This document shows, piece by piece, positions 50,385-59,208 of a DNA stretch of 64,000 nucleotides. The translations under genes and the position numbers were made by a program. This DNA comes from Flavobacterium sediminilitoris (GTDB taxonomy: Bacteria > Bacteroidota > Bacteroidia > Flavobacteriales > Flavobacteriaceae): positions 3,472,001 through 3,536,000 of the forward strand of contig NZ_CP090145.1 in NCBI RefSeq assembly GCF_023008245.1. Reading direction: 5' to 3'. Below the pieces are notes generated by a model. The model ran no database searches and was not told the origin of the DNA. It worked only from the letters and a program-made list of their open reading frames with translations. Position 1 is the stretch's first letter, and each line of letters begins with the position of its first letter.

Positions 50385-51527
50385 ATGACCGAATTCCAAA
50401 AACAATATATAGAAGTAGAAGAACTTTTAAACTTTGAAGATTATAATCAAGTAATAAAAAGAGTTATTGATTTTACTCTAGATACTGAAAATATTACATT
50501 TTATACTAAAACTAATCATTTTTTAAATTGGTTAGATACTAATGACCAAAATACACCTGAAAAAAAAGAAAAATTACAAAACTTACTTAATGAGCTCTAT
50601 ACATTCTTAATTCAAAAAGAATGTCATATACATCAAACTATTATAACTGTAGAACAAATAAAAAAAGTTTATAATTCAAGCTTTGTATTAGGACCTATAA
50701 ATTTAGACATTAAAACAGGAGAAATAATAGGTTTAGTAGGCGAAAATGGAAACGGAAAAACAACATTGCTACGTAGTTTATGTGGTGAATTAATACCTAC
50801 ATCTGGCTATATAAGATATCATTTTGAATATGAAGACATTTATGATTTAAGAACCAAACTAGTTTATATTCCGCAAAGAACAGATACTTGGAGTGGCTCT
50901 ATGTATGAAAATCTAGAATTTACGGCAAGTTGTTATGGATATAAACCAGAAGAAAACAATTTAATAATCGACTTAATCATCACTCGATTAGGACTTCGAA
51001 AATTTAGAAACTATAATTGGAGTGGTTTATCTTCCGGTTACAAAATGCGATTCGAATTAGCTCGAATGTTACTCAGAAAACCTAAAATATTACTAATTGA
51101 TGAACCATTAGCTAATCTAGATATTTTAGCACAACAAACCATATTAGATGATTTTAGAAATATTGCTAATTCACCCTTCAGACCTATTGCTATTGTTTTA
51201 AGTTCTCAACAATTATATGAAGTAGAAAAAACATCCAATCAAGTTGTATTTTTAAAACAAGGATCTCAAAAGAATTTAAACACTGAAAACGACATAACAA
51301 AACACTGCATTATTGAATTTGAAAGCACACAAAATCTAAGTGATTTGAAAACAGCTTTTACAGGATTAAATATAATATCGATAGAACAAAATGGGGGAAC
51401 ATATATTGCCATTTTTCCTGAAGATGTTGATATAATCAACTTTATGAAAACAGTAATCAATCAAAACATTTCAATTAATTATATGCGAAATATCTCAAAC
51501 TCAACACGTCGTTTCTTCGTTAATTAA
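50385..51527 (+). CDS. ABC transporter ATP-binding protein with N-terminal extension
   Basis: A 380-residue ATPase. An unusual ~85-residue helical N-terminus precedes the nucleotide-binding domain: Walker A GENGNGKT (119-126), Q-loop YIPQRTDTWSG, a degenerate signature LSSGYK (215-220) and Walker B ILLIDE (235-240) followed by PLANLD. Residues about 290-380 form an extra C-terminal domain. It most resembles the ATPases of ABC-2 type exporters. The next gene encodes a membrane protein 15 nt on, the obvious partner. Confidence 0.9.
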   Translation: MTEFQKQYIEVEELLNFEDYNQVIKRVIDFTLDTENITFYTKTNHFLNWLDTNDQNTPEKKEKLQNLLNELYTFLIQKECHIHQTIITVEQIKKVYNSSFVLGPINLDIKTGEIIGLVGENGNGKTTLLRSLCGELIPTSGYIRYHFEYEDIYDLRTKLVYIPQRTDTWSGSMYENLEFTASCYGYKPEENNLIIDLIITRLGLRKFRNYNWSGLSSGYKMRFELARMLLRKPKILLIDEPLANLDILAQQTILDDFRNIANSPFRPIAIVLSSQQLYEVEKTSNQVVFLKQGSQKNLNTENDITKHCIIEFESTQNLSDLKTAFTGLNIISIEQNGGTYIAIFPEDVDIINFMKTVINQNISINYMRNISNSTRRFFVN

Positions 51528-51542
51528 AAATTCACATTCAAA

Positions 51543-53102
51543 ATGTTTAAAAATATTCAAAAACAACTTTTATTAAAATATCCTCTCATTTGGAATACTA
51601 AATTTATTTCAATGCTCATAATTGGTATCATCTATCATATTATTTACTTTATTTTGGGCTACTTTGAAGGAACAATAGATTTCTCAAATAAAAACAAATA
51701 TGACATTGAATTTCAATCTGTAATGTTTGGTGTTTTACTCACTATAATACTCACTATATTGTGGTTAGTAAACTATTTTAAAAACAATTCATTAAAATCG
51801 TTTTATAGCAAATCTAAATATGCGCTATTTTATGAATGGTTTCAAATTTTTATAATTTGTACATTTCTTATTTCATTTTACTTACCGTTTTCATTTGGAA
51901 AACAACTCCACCAACGAAACTATTATTCGTATGAAGAAACACAAAAACGATGTGAAATAATTAGTTTAGCTGATATTTTTATAGATGGAAGTTTCTCTCA
52001 AACAGAAATAAATTCATTAAAATCAGATTTAATTGATGAATCAAATCATTCAAAAATAAATGATACCACAATCAATAATACCATTGATAAAACTGAAGAA
52101 TATGTTAATGAAATTGAAGAACAAGTAGAACAAATATCGCATTACACTTATAAAAATTATATTGTTTTTAATGGTAAAAAATACGATGAATTTTCACTTT
52201 TAAACCGTAATGTTTTTCACTTTACAATTAATAGCTATGAAAAAGACTCTATAAATAAGATTAAGGTTAAAACTTGGCTACAAAATAATGACAAACAAGA
52301 AATAAAGAGTTTAATGTCTGCTTATCTGAGAATGATAAATGAACATCATTTAAGTACAAATCTTACTTTAAATGAATGGTTAGATATAACATACAAATCA
52401 CCTTTATTTAAGGATTTTTTATATATAACTCCCTATAAGAATGAATATGAAACCAATAGATATTATAACTATTATAATGATTCAAGAATGAGACAGTCAA
52501 CTGAACAAAATGAAAGATATTCTAAATATTTTGTACAGCAAAATGTATTGAAAGACAAGTACGAAACTGTTTCAGAAGCCTATACAAATCCTATCATAAA
52601 ATACGATGAAATTCTTGCTTATTTCTATGGTGCCTTGGGTTTTTCATTATTAATCTTTTCATTTAGAGTAACAACAGGGAAAAGTTGGTTAATTGCTGTA
52701 CTAACAGTTGGAATCATAAACATTATATTAGGTATTTTTTCTGCTTTAGGTTCTTCAAGCAACATATACCTTTACTTATCACTATTTACCATACTTGTAA
52801 TCTCATTTTACTTTTTCTTAATTTATAACAATAAAAGAAGCCTTGATTTAAGTAGAATAGCTTTAAATATACTATTATGGTGTTTTCCTTTAATTATTCC
52901 TATACTCTATTTTATTGTAAGAGAACATTATTTACGTTATCATTACTACTCTGATGAATATTCACAATATATATCTCCTGAATATAGATGGTTGGAAAAC
53001 AATATTTCAGAAATATTTTTAATTAATTTTATACTATCAATTGTAGCTTTATTTTTCTTATCAAGAATCATTAGAAACTGGAAAGGACTAGCAGAAAATT
53101 AG
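51543..53102 (+). CDS. multi-pass membrane protein, predicted ABC permease partner
   Basis: A 519-residue protein with about eight helices: TM 21-40, 61-78 and 98-117, then a ~235-residue soluble loop rich in Asn, Tyr and charged residues, then TM 357-374, 382-402, 407-428, 439-459 and 490-509. The layout (TM1, large exterior domain, TM cluster) recalls ABC-2-like exporters, but I see no named permease motif. It starts 15 nt after the ATPase gene and is followed by a terminator, so it ends the operon. The transported molecule is unknown. Confidence 0.78.
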   Translation: MFKNIQKQLLLKYPLIWNTKFISMLIIGIIYHIIYFILGYFEGTIDFSNKNKYDIEFQSVMFGVLLTIILTILWLVNYFKNNSLKSFYSKSKYALFYEWFQIFIICTFLISFYLPFSFGKQLHQRNYYSYEETQKRCEIISLADIFIDGSFSQTEINSLKSDLIDESNHSKINDTTINNTIDKTEEYVNEIEEQVEQISHYTYKNYIVFNGKKYDEFSLLNRNVFHFTINSYEKDSINKIKVKTWLQNNDKQEIKSLMSAYLRMINEHHLSTNLTLNEWLDITYKSPLFKDFLYITPYKNEYETNRYYNYYNDSRMRQSTEQNERYSKYFVQQNVLKDKYETVSEAYTNPIIKYDEILAYFYGALGFSLLIFSFRVTTGKSWLIAVLTVGIINIILGIFSALGSSSNIYLYLSLFTILVISFYFFLIYNNKRSLDLSRIALNILLWCFPLIIPILYFIVREHYLRYHYYSDEYSQYISPEYRWLENNISEIFLINFILSIVALFFLSRIIRNWKGLAEN

Positions 53103-53116
53103 AACCTGATAATTAC

Positions 53117-53163
53117 AATTATTTCAGCATCAATAACTGTTTTTGGTGCTGAAATAATTTTAA
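53117..53163 (+). terminator. terminator after the ABC cassette
   Basis: A ~15-bp stem (core AATTATTTCAGCA, 53117-53129, with 53147-53159) and following TTTT end the plus-strand operon. From here to 53365 nothing coding is seen. Confidence 0.8.
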
Positions 53164-53365
53164 AATAAATAAAAATAATATTTACCCTTTAAAAAATAAG
53201 AAACTTTCATTATCTAAACTAACATTAAATAAAGTTGAAATAATTTAAAATCAAATTTTTCTCATGTCTAGAAGTTTGAACAAGAAGAGAGTTTTTTTAT
53301 GCATAGAACATTAGTTTAACCATACACATAATTTTCAATATCAATTTTACTATTCTCATAAATTA

Positions 53366-53391
53366 AAAGGTTGTCAAATTTGACAACCTTT
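53366..53391 (-). terminator. terminator of the 53399-53680 gene
   Basis: A perfect 26-nt palindrome (half-site AAAGGTTGTCAAA) lies just past the stop of the minus-strand gene and is T-rich on that strand's 3' side. It can also act on the plus strand. Confidence 0.75.
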
Positions 53392-53398
53392 ACTATTT

Positions 53399-53680
53399 TT
53401 ATATTACTTTATGAATCCTATTAAGCGGAATAACAACACCTTGTTTTAAAATAATTCTATTATCAGTTACACCCCAAATTGTTGTTTCTGTCATTTTTAT
53501 ACTTTCGTCATCTTCAAAATAAATTTTTATCTTAAGATGTTCTAAGTTTCCTAACGATAAAGCTCTGTCAAGATCATTTTTCCTTTGATACACCTCTTCT
53601 TTATCCTTTAATACTTCTGTGTTAGGAAAATGCAAAGAACTAATAGATTCTTTGTCTATTATTTGATATTCTAAAGTCAT
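53399..53680 (-). CDS. conserved hypothetical protein, small
   Basis: A 93-residue soluble protein (MTLEYQIIDKESISSLHFP ... TTIWGVTDNRIILKQGVVIPLNRIHKV). It has a helical, charged first half and a beta-strand second half. I believe this small protein is widespread in Bacteroidota, but know no function. It is monocistronic between two terminators or promoters. Confidence 0.75.
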   Translation of the reverse strand: MTLEYQIIDKESISSLHFPNTEVLKDKEEVYQRKNDLDRALSLGNLEHLKIKIYFEDDESIKMTETTIWGVTDNRIILKQGVVIPLNRIHKVI

Positions 53681-53819
53681 AGTAGAAATTAATTAGGTTA
53701 ATTAACATAAAAGTAATTAAAAAAAACAATTAAATCATATAAAAAATAGTTAAAAAACAACTATTTAACGGTATTTTTAGTAAAACATAATAAGTTGTAT
53801 TTGTTTTTATAAACATAAA

Positions 53820-53847
53820 AAACGGTTTAAAATATTTTAAACCGTTT
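53820..53847 (-). terminator. terminator of the S8 peptidase gene
   Basis: A perfect 28-nt palindrome (half-site AAACGGTTTAAAAT) sits just downstream of the minus-strand stop codon at 53877. Confidence 0.75.
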
Positions 53848-53876
53848 CTTAAAAGAATTAATAATGTATTTTTAAT

Positions 53877-55394
53877 TTATTGAACTGCTAAAGCTGCATT
53901 TATATTTCCATATCCATAATCTGAATTTTTATTTGGATATAATGATGCTGATTGTTTTAATTTATTTAAGACTTGTGTTTTAGTCCAACTTGGATTTTTT
54001 GCCCATACAAGAGCCGCAATACCAGCAGTAGTAGCGGTTGCTACAGAAGAGCCTCCTACATAATCTGTTTGATTTTCATAATAACTTAAAACAGGTGCGC
54101 TATTTCCTGAAGATGAACGCTCCATAACAACTGTAAAATCTATTGTGCTTCCAGAATGGCAATTTGAACATTTATTATATCCAGAACCTTCTTTAATACC
54201 TGTAACAGCTACAGTCTCACTCATCCAAGCTGGAAAAATAACTCCTACAAAATTTGTAAAGCTAGTGGAAGTTCCTCCTGCACAAAATATTAATTTTCCT
54301 CTATTATTCGCATATCTAACACCATCTTCAATTCTACCAACAGAAAATATATGTCCCATTGACATTGAAATTATTTTAACTGATGAATTATTACCTAAAC
54401 CAACAAATGCATTTTGTACTCCTTTTTGTTCATGATAACCTTCTAAAACCACATTTGAAGCCGCTCTGTATGAAATTAAATTTGCATTATAAGCAACACC
54501 TACAGGTAGCCCTTTATTATTTCTAGGTGCAGTAGCAGTAGCAGTCATACTTGTTCCATGACCACATTTATCATTTGGTCCATCTGTTGAAGTTGACCAT
54601 GGCCAAGCTGAATCTACATAAGTTCCATATTTTTGAACTGATCTACCAGATGAACTCCCATTGTTAAAATTACTTCCTAATAGAGATTGATTTGGAGAAA
54701 CTCCTGAATCTATAACACCAATCGTTATTCCTGCTCCTGTACTAGTATTCCAAGCTGTTGGTATATTATGTTTATAGAAATTCCAAGGTACTTTTGCGTT
54801 AGGTGTGATTGTTGTATAATCAGAAGAACTTAAAGATTCTGATTCATATCCACATCCTGAAGAACCAGAACTTGAACTTTTATTTGTTCCATTCTCTTGC
54901 TCAAATTGGAAGAATTTATAATCTCCAGGTTCTATATATCTTACATGATTGTTTTGTCTTAAAAGAGCTAATGTGCTTTGATCTTTTATGATTACATCAA
55001 TAATATTCAAAACAGGATCTTTATAAATAAGTGTTTTCTCAGAAGAACTAGTTTCATTATCTCTAATGATTTTTAATATTTCTTCTTCAATTCCTATTGC
55101 TTTAGAAGATGCTTTTTCAAAATCATTTTGAGAACTACCATAGCCTATAGTCACAATATTTGACCCATGTTGAGTGGCACTCCAAAGCATTTGTAATGAT
55201 GCGTCTTTCCAATAAAACTGACCTGTTTGCTCTAAAGTACTTTTAATTCCATCATTAATTTGTTTGGTTGTTAATAATTCTTGATTAAGATTTTCAGACT
55301 CTAAAACTGAATCTTTTTCATAATTCTCTTCAGAACATGAAAAAAATAAACCTAAAACTGCAAGACTACAGATTTTTAATACATTTTTTTTCAT
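53877..55394 (-). CDS. S8 family subtilisin-like serine peptidase, lipoprotein
   Basis: A 505-residue exported subtilase with a lipoprotein signal (FFSC, Cys20), a propeptide-like region to about 200, and the catalytic Asp229 (GVIDSGVS), His279 (CGHGTSMTA) and Ser450 (GGSSVATATTAG). The oxyanion-hole position, usually Asn in an AAGN motif, reads CAGG here (Gly374), which may lower or alter activity. A Cys-containing insert (KCSNCHSG) precedes the serine. There is no T9SS tail, so it is probably membrane-tethered. The gene is divergent from smpB. Confidence 0.9.
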   Translation of the reverse strand: MKKNVLKICSLAVLGLFFSCSEENYEKDSVLESENLNQELLTTKQINDGIKSTLEQTGQFYWKDASLQMLWSATQHGSNIVTIGYGSSQNDFEKASSKAIGIEEEILKIIRDNETSSSEKTLIYKDPVLNIIDVIIKDQSTLALLRQNNHVRYIEPGDYKFFQFEQENGTNKSSSSGSSGCGYESESLSSSDYTTITPNAKVPWNFYKHNIPTAWNTSTGAGITIGVIDSGVSPNQSLLGSNFNNGSSSGRSVQKYGTYVDSAWPWSTSTDGPNDKCGHGTSMTATATAPRNNKGLPVGVAYNANLISYRAASNVVLEGYHEQKGVQNAFVGLGNNSSVKIISMSMGHIFSVGRIEDGVRYANNRGKLIFCAGGTSTSFTNFVGVIFPAWMSETVAVTGIKEGSGYNKCSNCHSGSTIDFTVVMERSSSGNSAPVLSYYENQTDYVGGSSVATATTAGIAALVWAKNPSWTKTQVLNKLKQSASLYPNKNSDYGYGNINAALAVQ

Positions 55395-55534
55395 TTTGAT
55401 AGTTTATTTATTGTTTGTTGTTACGAATATATAAAAAAATACTATCCAGTAATGATATATATATAGTTTTTTAAGTAAAATAATAATAATTTAATAAAAC
55501 AAAAATAATAGTCCTGTAAAAACAATTAAGATAT

Positions 55535-55564
55535 TTTGATATCACATTTTTCTAAGTACTTTTG
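55535..55564 (+). promoter_or_regulatory. smpB promoter
   Basis: TTTG at 55535-55538, an 18-nt spacer and TACTTTTG at 55557-55564 fit the consensus. The predicted transcript start (~55568) is only a few nucleotides before the ATG at 55572, excluding the upstream in-frame TTG at 55536. Confidence 0.65.
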
Positions 55565-55571
55565 TAATCTT

Positions 55572-56024
55572 ATGCAAAAAACGGTTAACATATTAAACAA
55601 AAGAGCAAGATTTGATTATGAAATAATCGATAGATATACTGCTGGAATTGTTTTAACTGGTACAGAAATAAAATCTATACGTTTGAGTAAAGCATCAATC
55701 GCAGAAAGTTTTTGTGAATTTCATAACAATGAACTTTTCATAATCAATGCTACAATTGAAGAATACCTTTATGGTACACACTATAACCATAGGGCTAAAA
55801 GTGAAAGGAAGTTACTTCTTAATAAAAAAGAACTTAAAAAGCTTCAAAAAGATAGTGATAATAAAGGCTTAACAATTATTCCTTTACGCTTATTTACCAA
55901 TGAAAAGGGATTAGCAAAACTAGATTTGGCACTTTGTCGCGGAAAGAAAAACTACGACAAAAGAGAGACTATGAAAGAAAGAGATACTAAAAGAGATATT
56001 GACAGAATTAAAAAATCATTTTAA
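55572..56024 (+). CDS. smpB: SsrA-binding protein
   Basis: SmpB binds tmRNA and brings it to ribosomes stalled on non-stop mRNAs for trans-translation. From the ATG at 55572 it is 150 residues, the usual size. It has the opening [36 protein letters not shown], and the basic C-terminal tail [10 protein letters not shown]. It converges on pcm with a 4-nt overlap of stop codons. Confidence 0.96.
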   Translation: MQKTVNILNKRARFDYEIIDRYTAGIVLTGTEIKSIRLSKASIAESFCEFHNNELFIINATIEEYLYGTHYNHRAKSERKLLLNKKELKKLQKDSDNKGLTIIPLRLFTNEKGLAKLDLALCRGKKNYDKRETMKERDTKRDIDRIKKSF

Positions 56025-56662
56025 TTCTTATCTTCTAAAAGTGGAACAAAACGAAACTCACCAAATTCATGTTTTTCAAATTGTGTCTCATTTTTACGAA
56101 CTAACATTGTCATAATTTGATTCTCTTCTCCTAAGGGAATAACTAATTTTCCTCCTATTTTTAATTGAGCCATTAATGGTTGGGGTATAAAAGGAGCGCC
56201 AGCCGTTACAATTATACTATCAAATGGAGCATATTGAGGTAGTCCTTTATAACCATCTCCAAAAGAAAGATGCTTTGGTCTAATTCCTAATTTAGGAAGT
56301 AATAATGATGTTGTTTTAAAAAGTTCATTTTGTCTTTCAACAGAAAATACTTTTGCACCCATTACACACAAAACAGCGGTTTGGTAACCGCTTCCTGTGC
56401 CTATTTCTAAAATTTTATGTTCCTTTTTCACTTCTAATAATTGACTTTGAAAAGCAACAGTATAAGGTTGAGATATAGTTTGTCCAGCACCAATAGGAAA
56501 AGCTTTGTCTAAATATGCGAAATCCTCAAAACTTGAATTTAAAAATAAATGACGTGGAATTTTTTTAATAGCTTCTAATACATTTTTATCAATAATTCCT
56601 TTTTCCTCTAATTGTTTAGCAAGTTGATTTCTAAGACCTTGGTGTTTGGATGTATCTTTCAA
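56021..56662 (-). CDS. pcm: protein-L-isoaspartate O-methyltransferase
   Basis: The enzyme methylates isoaspartyl residues in aged proteins for repair, using S-adenosylmethionine. SAM motif I is LEIGTGSGY (85-93); the region [14 protein letters not shown] (57-70) is the family signature. The frame begins [14 protein letters not shown] with a TTG start codon at 56662, which gives the N-terminus expected of the family; no upstream ATG fits better. Length is 213 residues. It overlaps smpB tail-to-tail by 4 nt. Confidence 0.93.
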   Translation of the reverse strand: MKDTSKHQGLRNQLAKQLEEKGIIDKNVLEAIKKIPRHLFLNSSFEDFAYLDKAFPIGAGQTISQPYTVAFQSQLLEVKKEHKILEIGTGSGYQTAVLCVMGAKVFSVERQNELFKTTSLLLPKLGIRPKHLSFGDGYKGLPQYAPFDSIIVTAGAPFIPQPLMAQLKIGGKLVIPLGEENQIMTMLVRKNETQFEKHEFGEFRFVPLLEDKN

Positions 56663-56737
56663 TTTAATCTAGGTTAGTTTTCGGTAAAAATAGAAAACTA
56701 ATTATCAAATATCAATTATAAATTATCAATTTATTGC

Positions 56738-56745
56738 TATTTTTG
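56738..56745 (+). promoter_or_regulatory. -7 box upstream of the Gfo/Idh gene
   Basis: TATTTTTG is an exact match, 17 nt before the ATG at 56762. The -33 element is weak. Confidence 0.5.
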
Positions 56746-56761
56746 TTGAAAATACTCTATT

Positions 56762-57727
56762 ATGCTAAAAATTGGTGTTCTAGGTGCTGGACATTTAGGA
56801 AAAATACATTTACGATTATTAAATCAATCTTCAAAATATGAATTAGTTGGGTTTTACGATCCTTTCGAAGAAAACGCAATCAAAATAGAAGCAGAATTTG
56901 GTTATAAAAAATTTGATTCCATTGCAGCGCTAATTAGTGCAGTTGATGTAGTTGATATTGTTACGCCAACTTTATCACATCATGATTGTGCTTTAGAAGC
57001 TATAAAAGCAGGTAAGCATGTTTTTTTAGAAAAACCCATTTCTAATACTGTTGAAGAAGCAGAAGAGATTATTGAGTTAGCAAAAAAACATAATGTAAAA
57101 GGACAAGTAGGTCATGTAGAACGATTTAATCCAGCATTTATAGCGGTAAAAGATCAAATTCAAAATCCGATGTTTATAGAAACACATCGTTTAGCAGAGT
57201 TTAATCCTCGTGGTACAGATGTTCCTGTAGTTTTAGATTTAATGATTCATGATATTGATGCTATTCTAAGTGTTGTGAAATCAAAAGTAAAGAGCATTAA
57301 TGCAAGTGGTGTTTCTGTTATTTCCGACTCACCAGATATTGCCAATGCTCGTATCGAATTTGAAAATGGATGTGTCGCAAATATTACGTCTAGTAGAATT
57401 TCTATGAAAAACATGCGTAAATCACGTTTTTTTCAAAAAGATGCTTATATATCTGTTGATTATTTAGATAAAATCTGTGAAGTAGTAAAAATGAAAGATG
57501 CTCCAGAAATTCCTGGTGATTTTGATATGATTCTACAAAATGCAGAAGGTATAAAAAAACAAATCTATTTTGATAATCCAAATGTAAATGCAAATAATGC
57601 TATTTTAGATGAATTAGAAACTTTTGCAGATGCTATCAATAATGATACTACTCCAATTGTTACCCTTGAAGATGGTACAGAAGCATTACGAGTTGCTTAT
57701 CAAATCATTGATTGTTTTAACAAATAG
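56762..57727 (+). CDS. Gfo/Idh/MocA family NAD(P)-dependent oxidoreductase
   Basis: A 321-residue oxidoreductase with an N-terminal Rossmann fold (GVLGAGHLGKIHLRLL, about 5-20), the LEKPIS motif that places the catalytic lysine (about 90-95), and the GHVERFNPAF segment. The C-terminal alpha/beta domain carries LMIHDIDAIL with the catalytic-region histidine. Substrates of the family are sugars or related polyols; the specific one is not deducible. It is the first of a short operon with an MscS-type gene (4 nt later) and 3-hydroxyacyl-CoA dehydrogenase. Confidence 0.9.
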   Translation: MLKIGVLGAGHLGKIHLRLLNQSSKYELVGFYDPFEENAIKIEAEFGYKKFDSIAALISAVDVVDIVTPTLSHHDCALEAIKAGKHVFLEKPISNTVEEAEEIIELAKKHNVKGQVGHVERFNPAFIAVKDQIQNPMFIETHRLAEFNPRGTDVPVVLDLMIHDIDAILSVVKSKVKSINASGVSVISDSPDIANARIEFENGCVANITSSRISMKNMRKSRFFQKDAYISVDYLDKICEVVKMKDAPEIPGDFDMILQNAEGIKKQIYFDNPNVNANNAILDELETFADAINNDTTPIVTLEDGTEALRVAYQIIDCFNK

Positions 57728-57730
57728 TTT

Positions 57731-58246
57731 ATGTTTAATAAGATTTTTAACGATACAGAAATTTTAATTGAATTTTCTATAATTTGTGGTTTAACAATTA
57801 TAGCTTCATTACTTTTTGATCGTTATTTAAATCATTATTTAAGCGGAAGAACATCAACTCTAAATAATGATCCTACTAATTTCTATTTTTTTAAACATCT
57901 TTTTAAAGCAATTATTTATCTAATAGGATTTGGTTGGGCTTTATTGACTTTACCTATAACAAAAACCTACGGACATTCATTATTAGCTGGTGCAGGAGTT
58001 ACAACATTAATTGCAGGTTTTGCATCACAACAAGCATTAAGTAATATTGTAAGTGGAGTATTTATACTCATTTTTAAACCTTTTAGAATTAATGATTTAA
58101 TAGAGTTTCAAGGAAAAAAAGGAAAAGTCTTAGAAGTAAACCTTCATGATACTGTATTATTAGATGAATTTGAAAATAAAATAATAATCCCTAATTCTAT
58201 TTTATCAAATGGAATTATTACCAATTTTAAAAATAACATAAAATGA
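57731..58246 (+). CDS. small mechanosensitive (MscS-type) ion channel protein
   Basis: A 171-residue protein with three hydrophobic helices (about 11-27, 55-75, 85-105) followed by a small MscS beta domain (FRINDLIEFQGKKGKVLEVNLHDTVLLDEFENKIIIPNS). The pore helix region (AGAGVTTLIAGFASQQALSNIVSGVFI) fits the MscS pattern of alternating small residues. It gives pressure-relief channels in relatives. It starts 4 nt after the oxidoreductase and overlaps the next gene by 4 nt (ATGA). Confidence 0.88.
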   Translation: MFNKIFNDTEILIEFSIICGLTIIASLLFDRYLNHYLSGRTSTLNNDPTNFYFFKHLFKAIIYLIGFGWALLTLPITKTYGHSLLAGAGVTTLIAGFASQQALSNIVSGVFILIFKPFRINDLIEFQGKKGKVLEVNLHDTVLLDEFENKIIIPNSILSNGIITNFKNNIK

Positions 58247-59133
58247 AACAAATAGCTGTAATAGGAGCTGGAACTATGGGTAATGGAATTGCGCATACAT
58301 TTGCACAATCTGGATTTACTGTAAAATTAATTGATATTTCTGAAAAATCTTTAGAAAAAGGAATGGCAACCATTGCTAATAACCTTGATCGAATGGTTAC
58401 AAAAGGAGTAATAACAGAAGATGATAAACATAAAACTATTGCTAATATTATTACTTATACTGATATTAAAGATGGTGTTGTAGGTTGCGATTTAGTAGTT
58501 GAGGCTGCTACAGAAAACGTAGCTTTAAAAATGAATATTTTTAAACAATTAAGTGATGTTTGTGATCACAATGTAATTTTAGCATCAAACACATCTTCTA
58601 TTTCTATTACACAAATTGCAGCACAAGTAGTGCATCCTGAAAGAGTAATTGGAATGCATTTTATGAACCCTGTGCCAATTATGAAATTAGTTGAAATTAT
58701 CCGTGGCTATAACACATCTGATGAAGTAACTAAAATTATCATGGAATTATCAATTAAATTAGGAAAAACACCAACAGAAGTAAATGATTATCCTGGATTT
58801 GTAGCTAATAGAATTCTAATGCCAATGATAAATGAAGCGATTGAAACCCTATATAATGGTGTTGCAGGAGTTTCTGAAATTGATACCGTTATGAAATTAG
58901 GAATGGTACATCCAATGGGACCATTACAATTAGCCGATTTTATTGGATTAGATGTTTGTTTGTCTATCTTAAATGTAATGTACGATGGATTTAAAAATCC
59001 AAAATATGCACCTTGTCCATTATTAGTAAATATGGTAATGGCAGGAAAATTAGGAATTAAATCTGGAGAGGGTTTCTATGACTATGCTGAAAGCAAAAAA
59101 GCAGAAAAAGTATCAAAACAATTTTCAAAGTAA
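58243..59133 (+). CDS. 3-hydroxybutyryl-CoA / 3-hydroxyacyl-CoA dehydrogenase
   Basis: A 296-residue single-domain dehydrogenase interconverting (3S)-hydroxyacyl-CoA and 3-oxoacyl-CoA with NAD(H), in fatty-acid or aromatic-acid breakdown. The Rossmann motif GAGTMGNGIAHTFAQ is at 7-21, the catalytic His lies in GMHFMNPVPIMKLVEI, and VNDYPGFVANRILMPM matches the C-terminal domain. The hydratase (crotonase) partner is not nearby, so the pathway is unclear. It is co-transcribed with the MscS gene, and a hairpin follows. Confidence 0.93.
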   Translation: MKQIAVIGAGTMGNGIAHTFAQSGFTVKLIDISEKSLEKGMATIANNLDRMVTKGVITEDDKHKTIANIITYTDIKDGVVGCDLVVEAATENVALKMNIFKQLSDVCDHNVILASNTSSISITQIAAQVVHPERVIGMHFMNPVPIMKLVEIIRGYNTSDEVTKIIMELSIKLGKTPTEVNDYPGFVANRILMPMINEAIETLYNGVAGVSEIDTVMKLGMVHPMGPLQLADFIGLDVCLSILNVMYDGFKNPKYAPCPLLVNMVMAGKLGIKSGEGFYDYAESKKAEKVSKQFSK

Positions 59134-59147
59134 AAATAGGAAACAGC

Positions 59148-59193
59148 TAAAAGTGATTAGTAACGAGTTATAAACTTTTGCTAATCACTTTTA
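59148..59193 (+). terminator. hairpin between the dehydrogenase and DUF1015 genes
   Basis: A 13-bp perfect stem (TAAAAGTGATTAG, 59148-59160, with 59181-59193) encloses a 20-nt loop, and a second partial copy of the 3' arm (ACTAATCACT) follows. It may be a terminator or a processing site. No T run follows directly. Confidence 0.45.
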
Positions 59194-59208
59194 ACTAATC
59201 ACTGAAAC

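Noticed and set aside
53181..53365. Small ORF starting ATG at about 53263
   Set aside because: Only 16 codons with no promoter or conserved feature.
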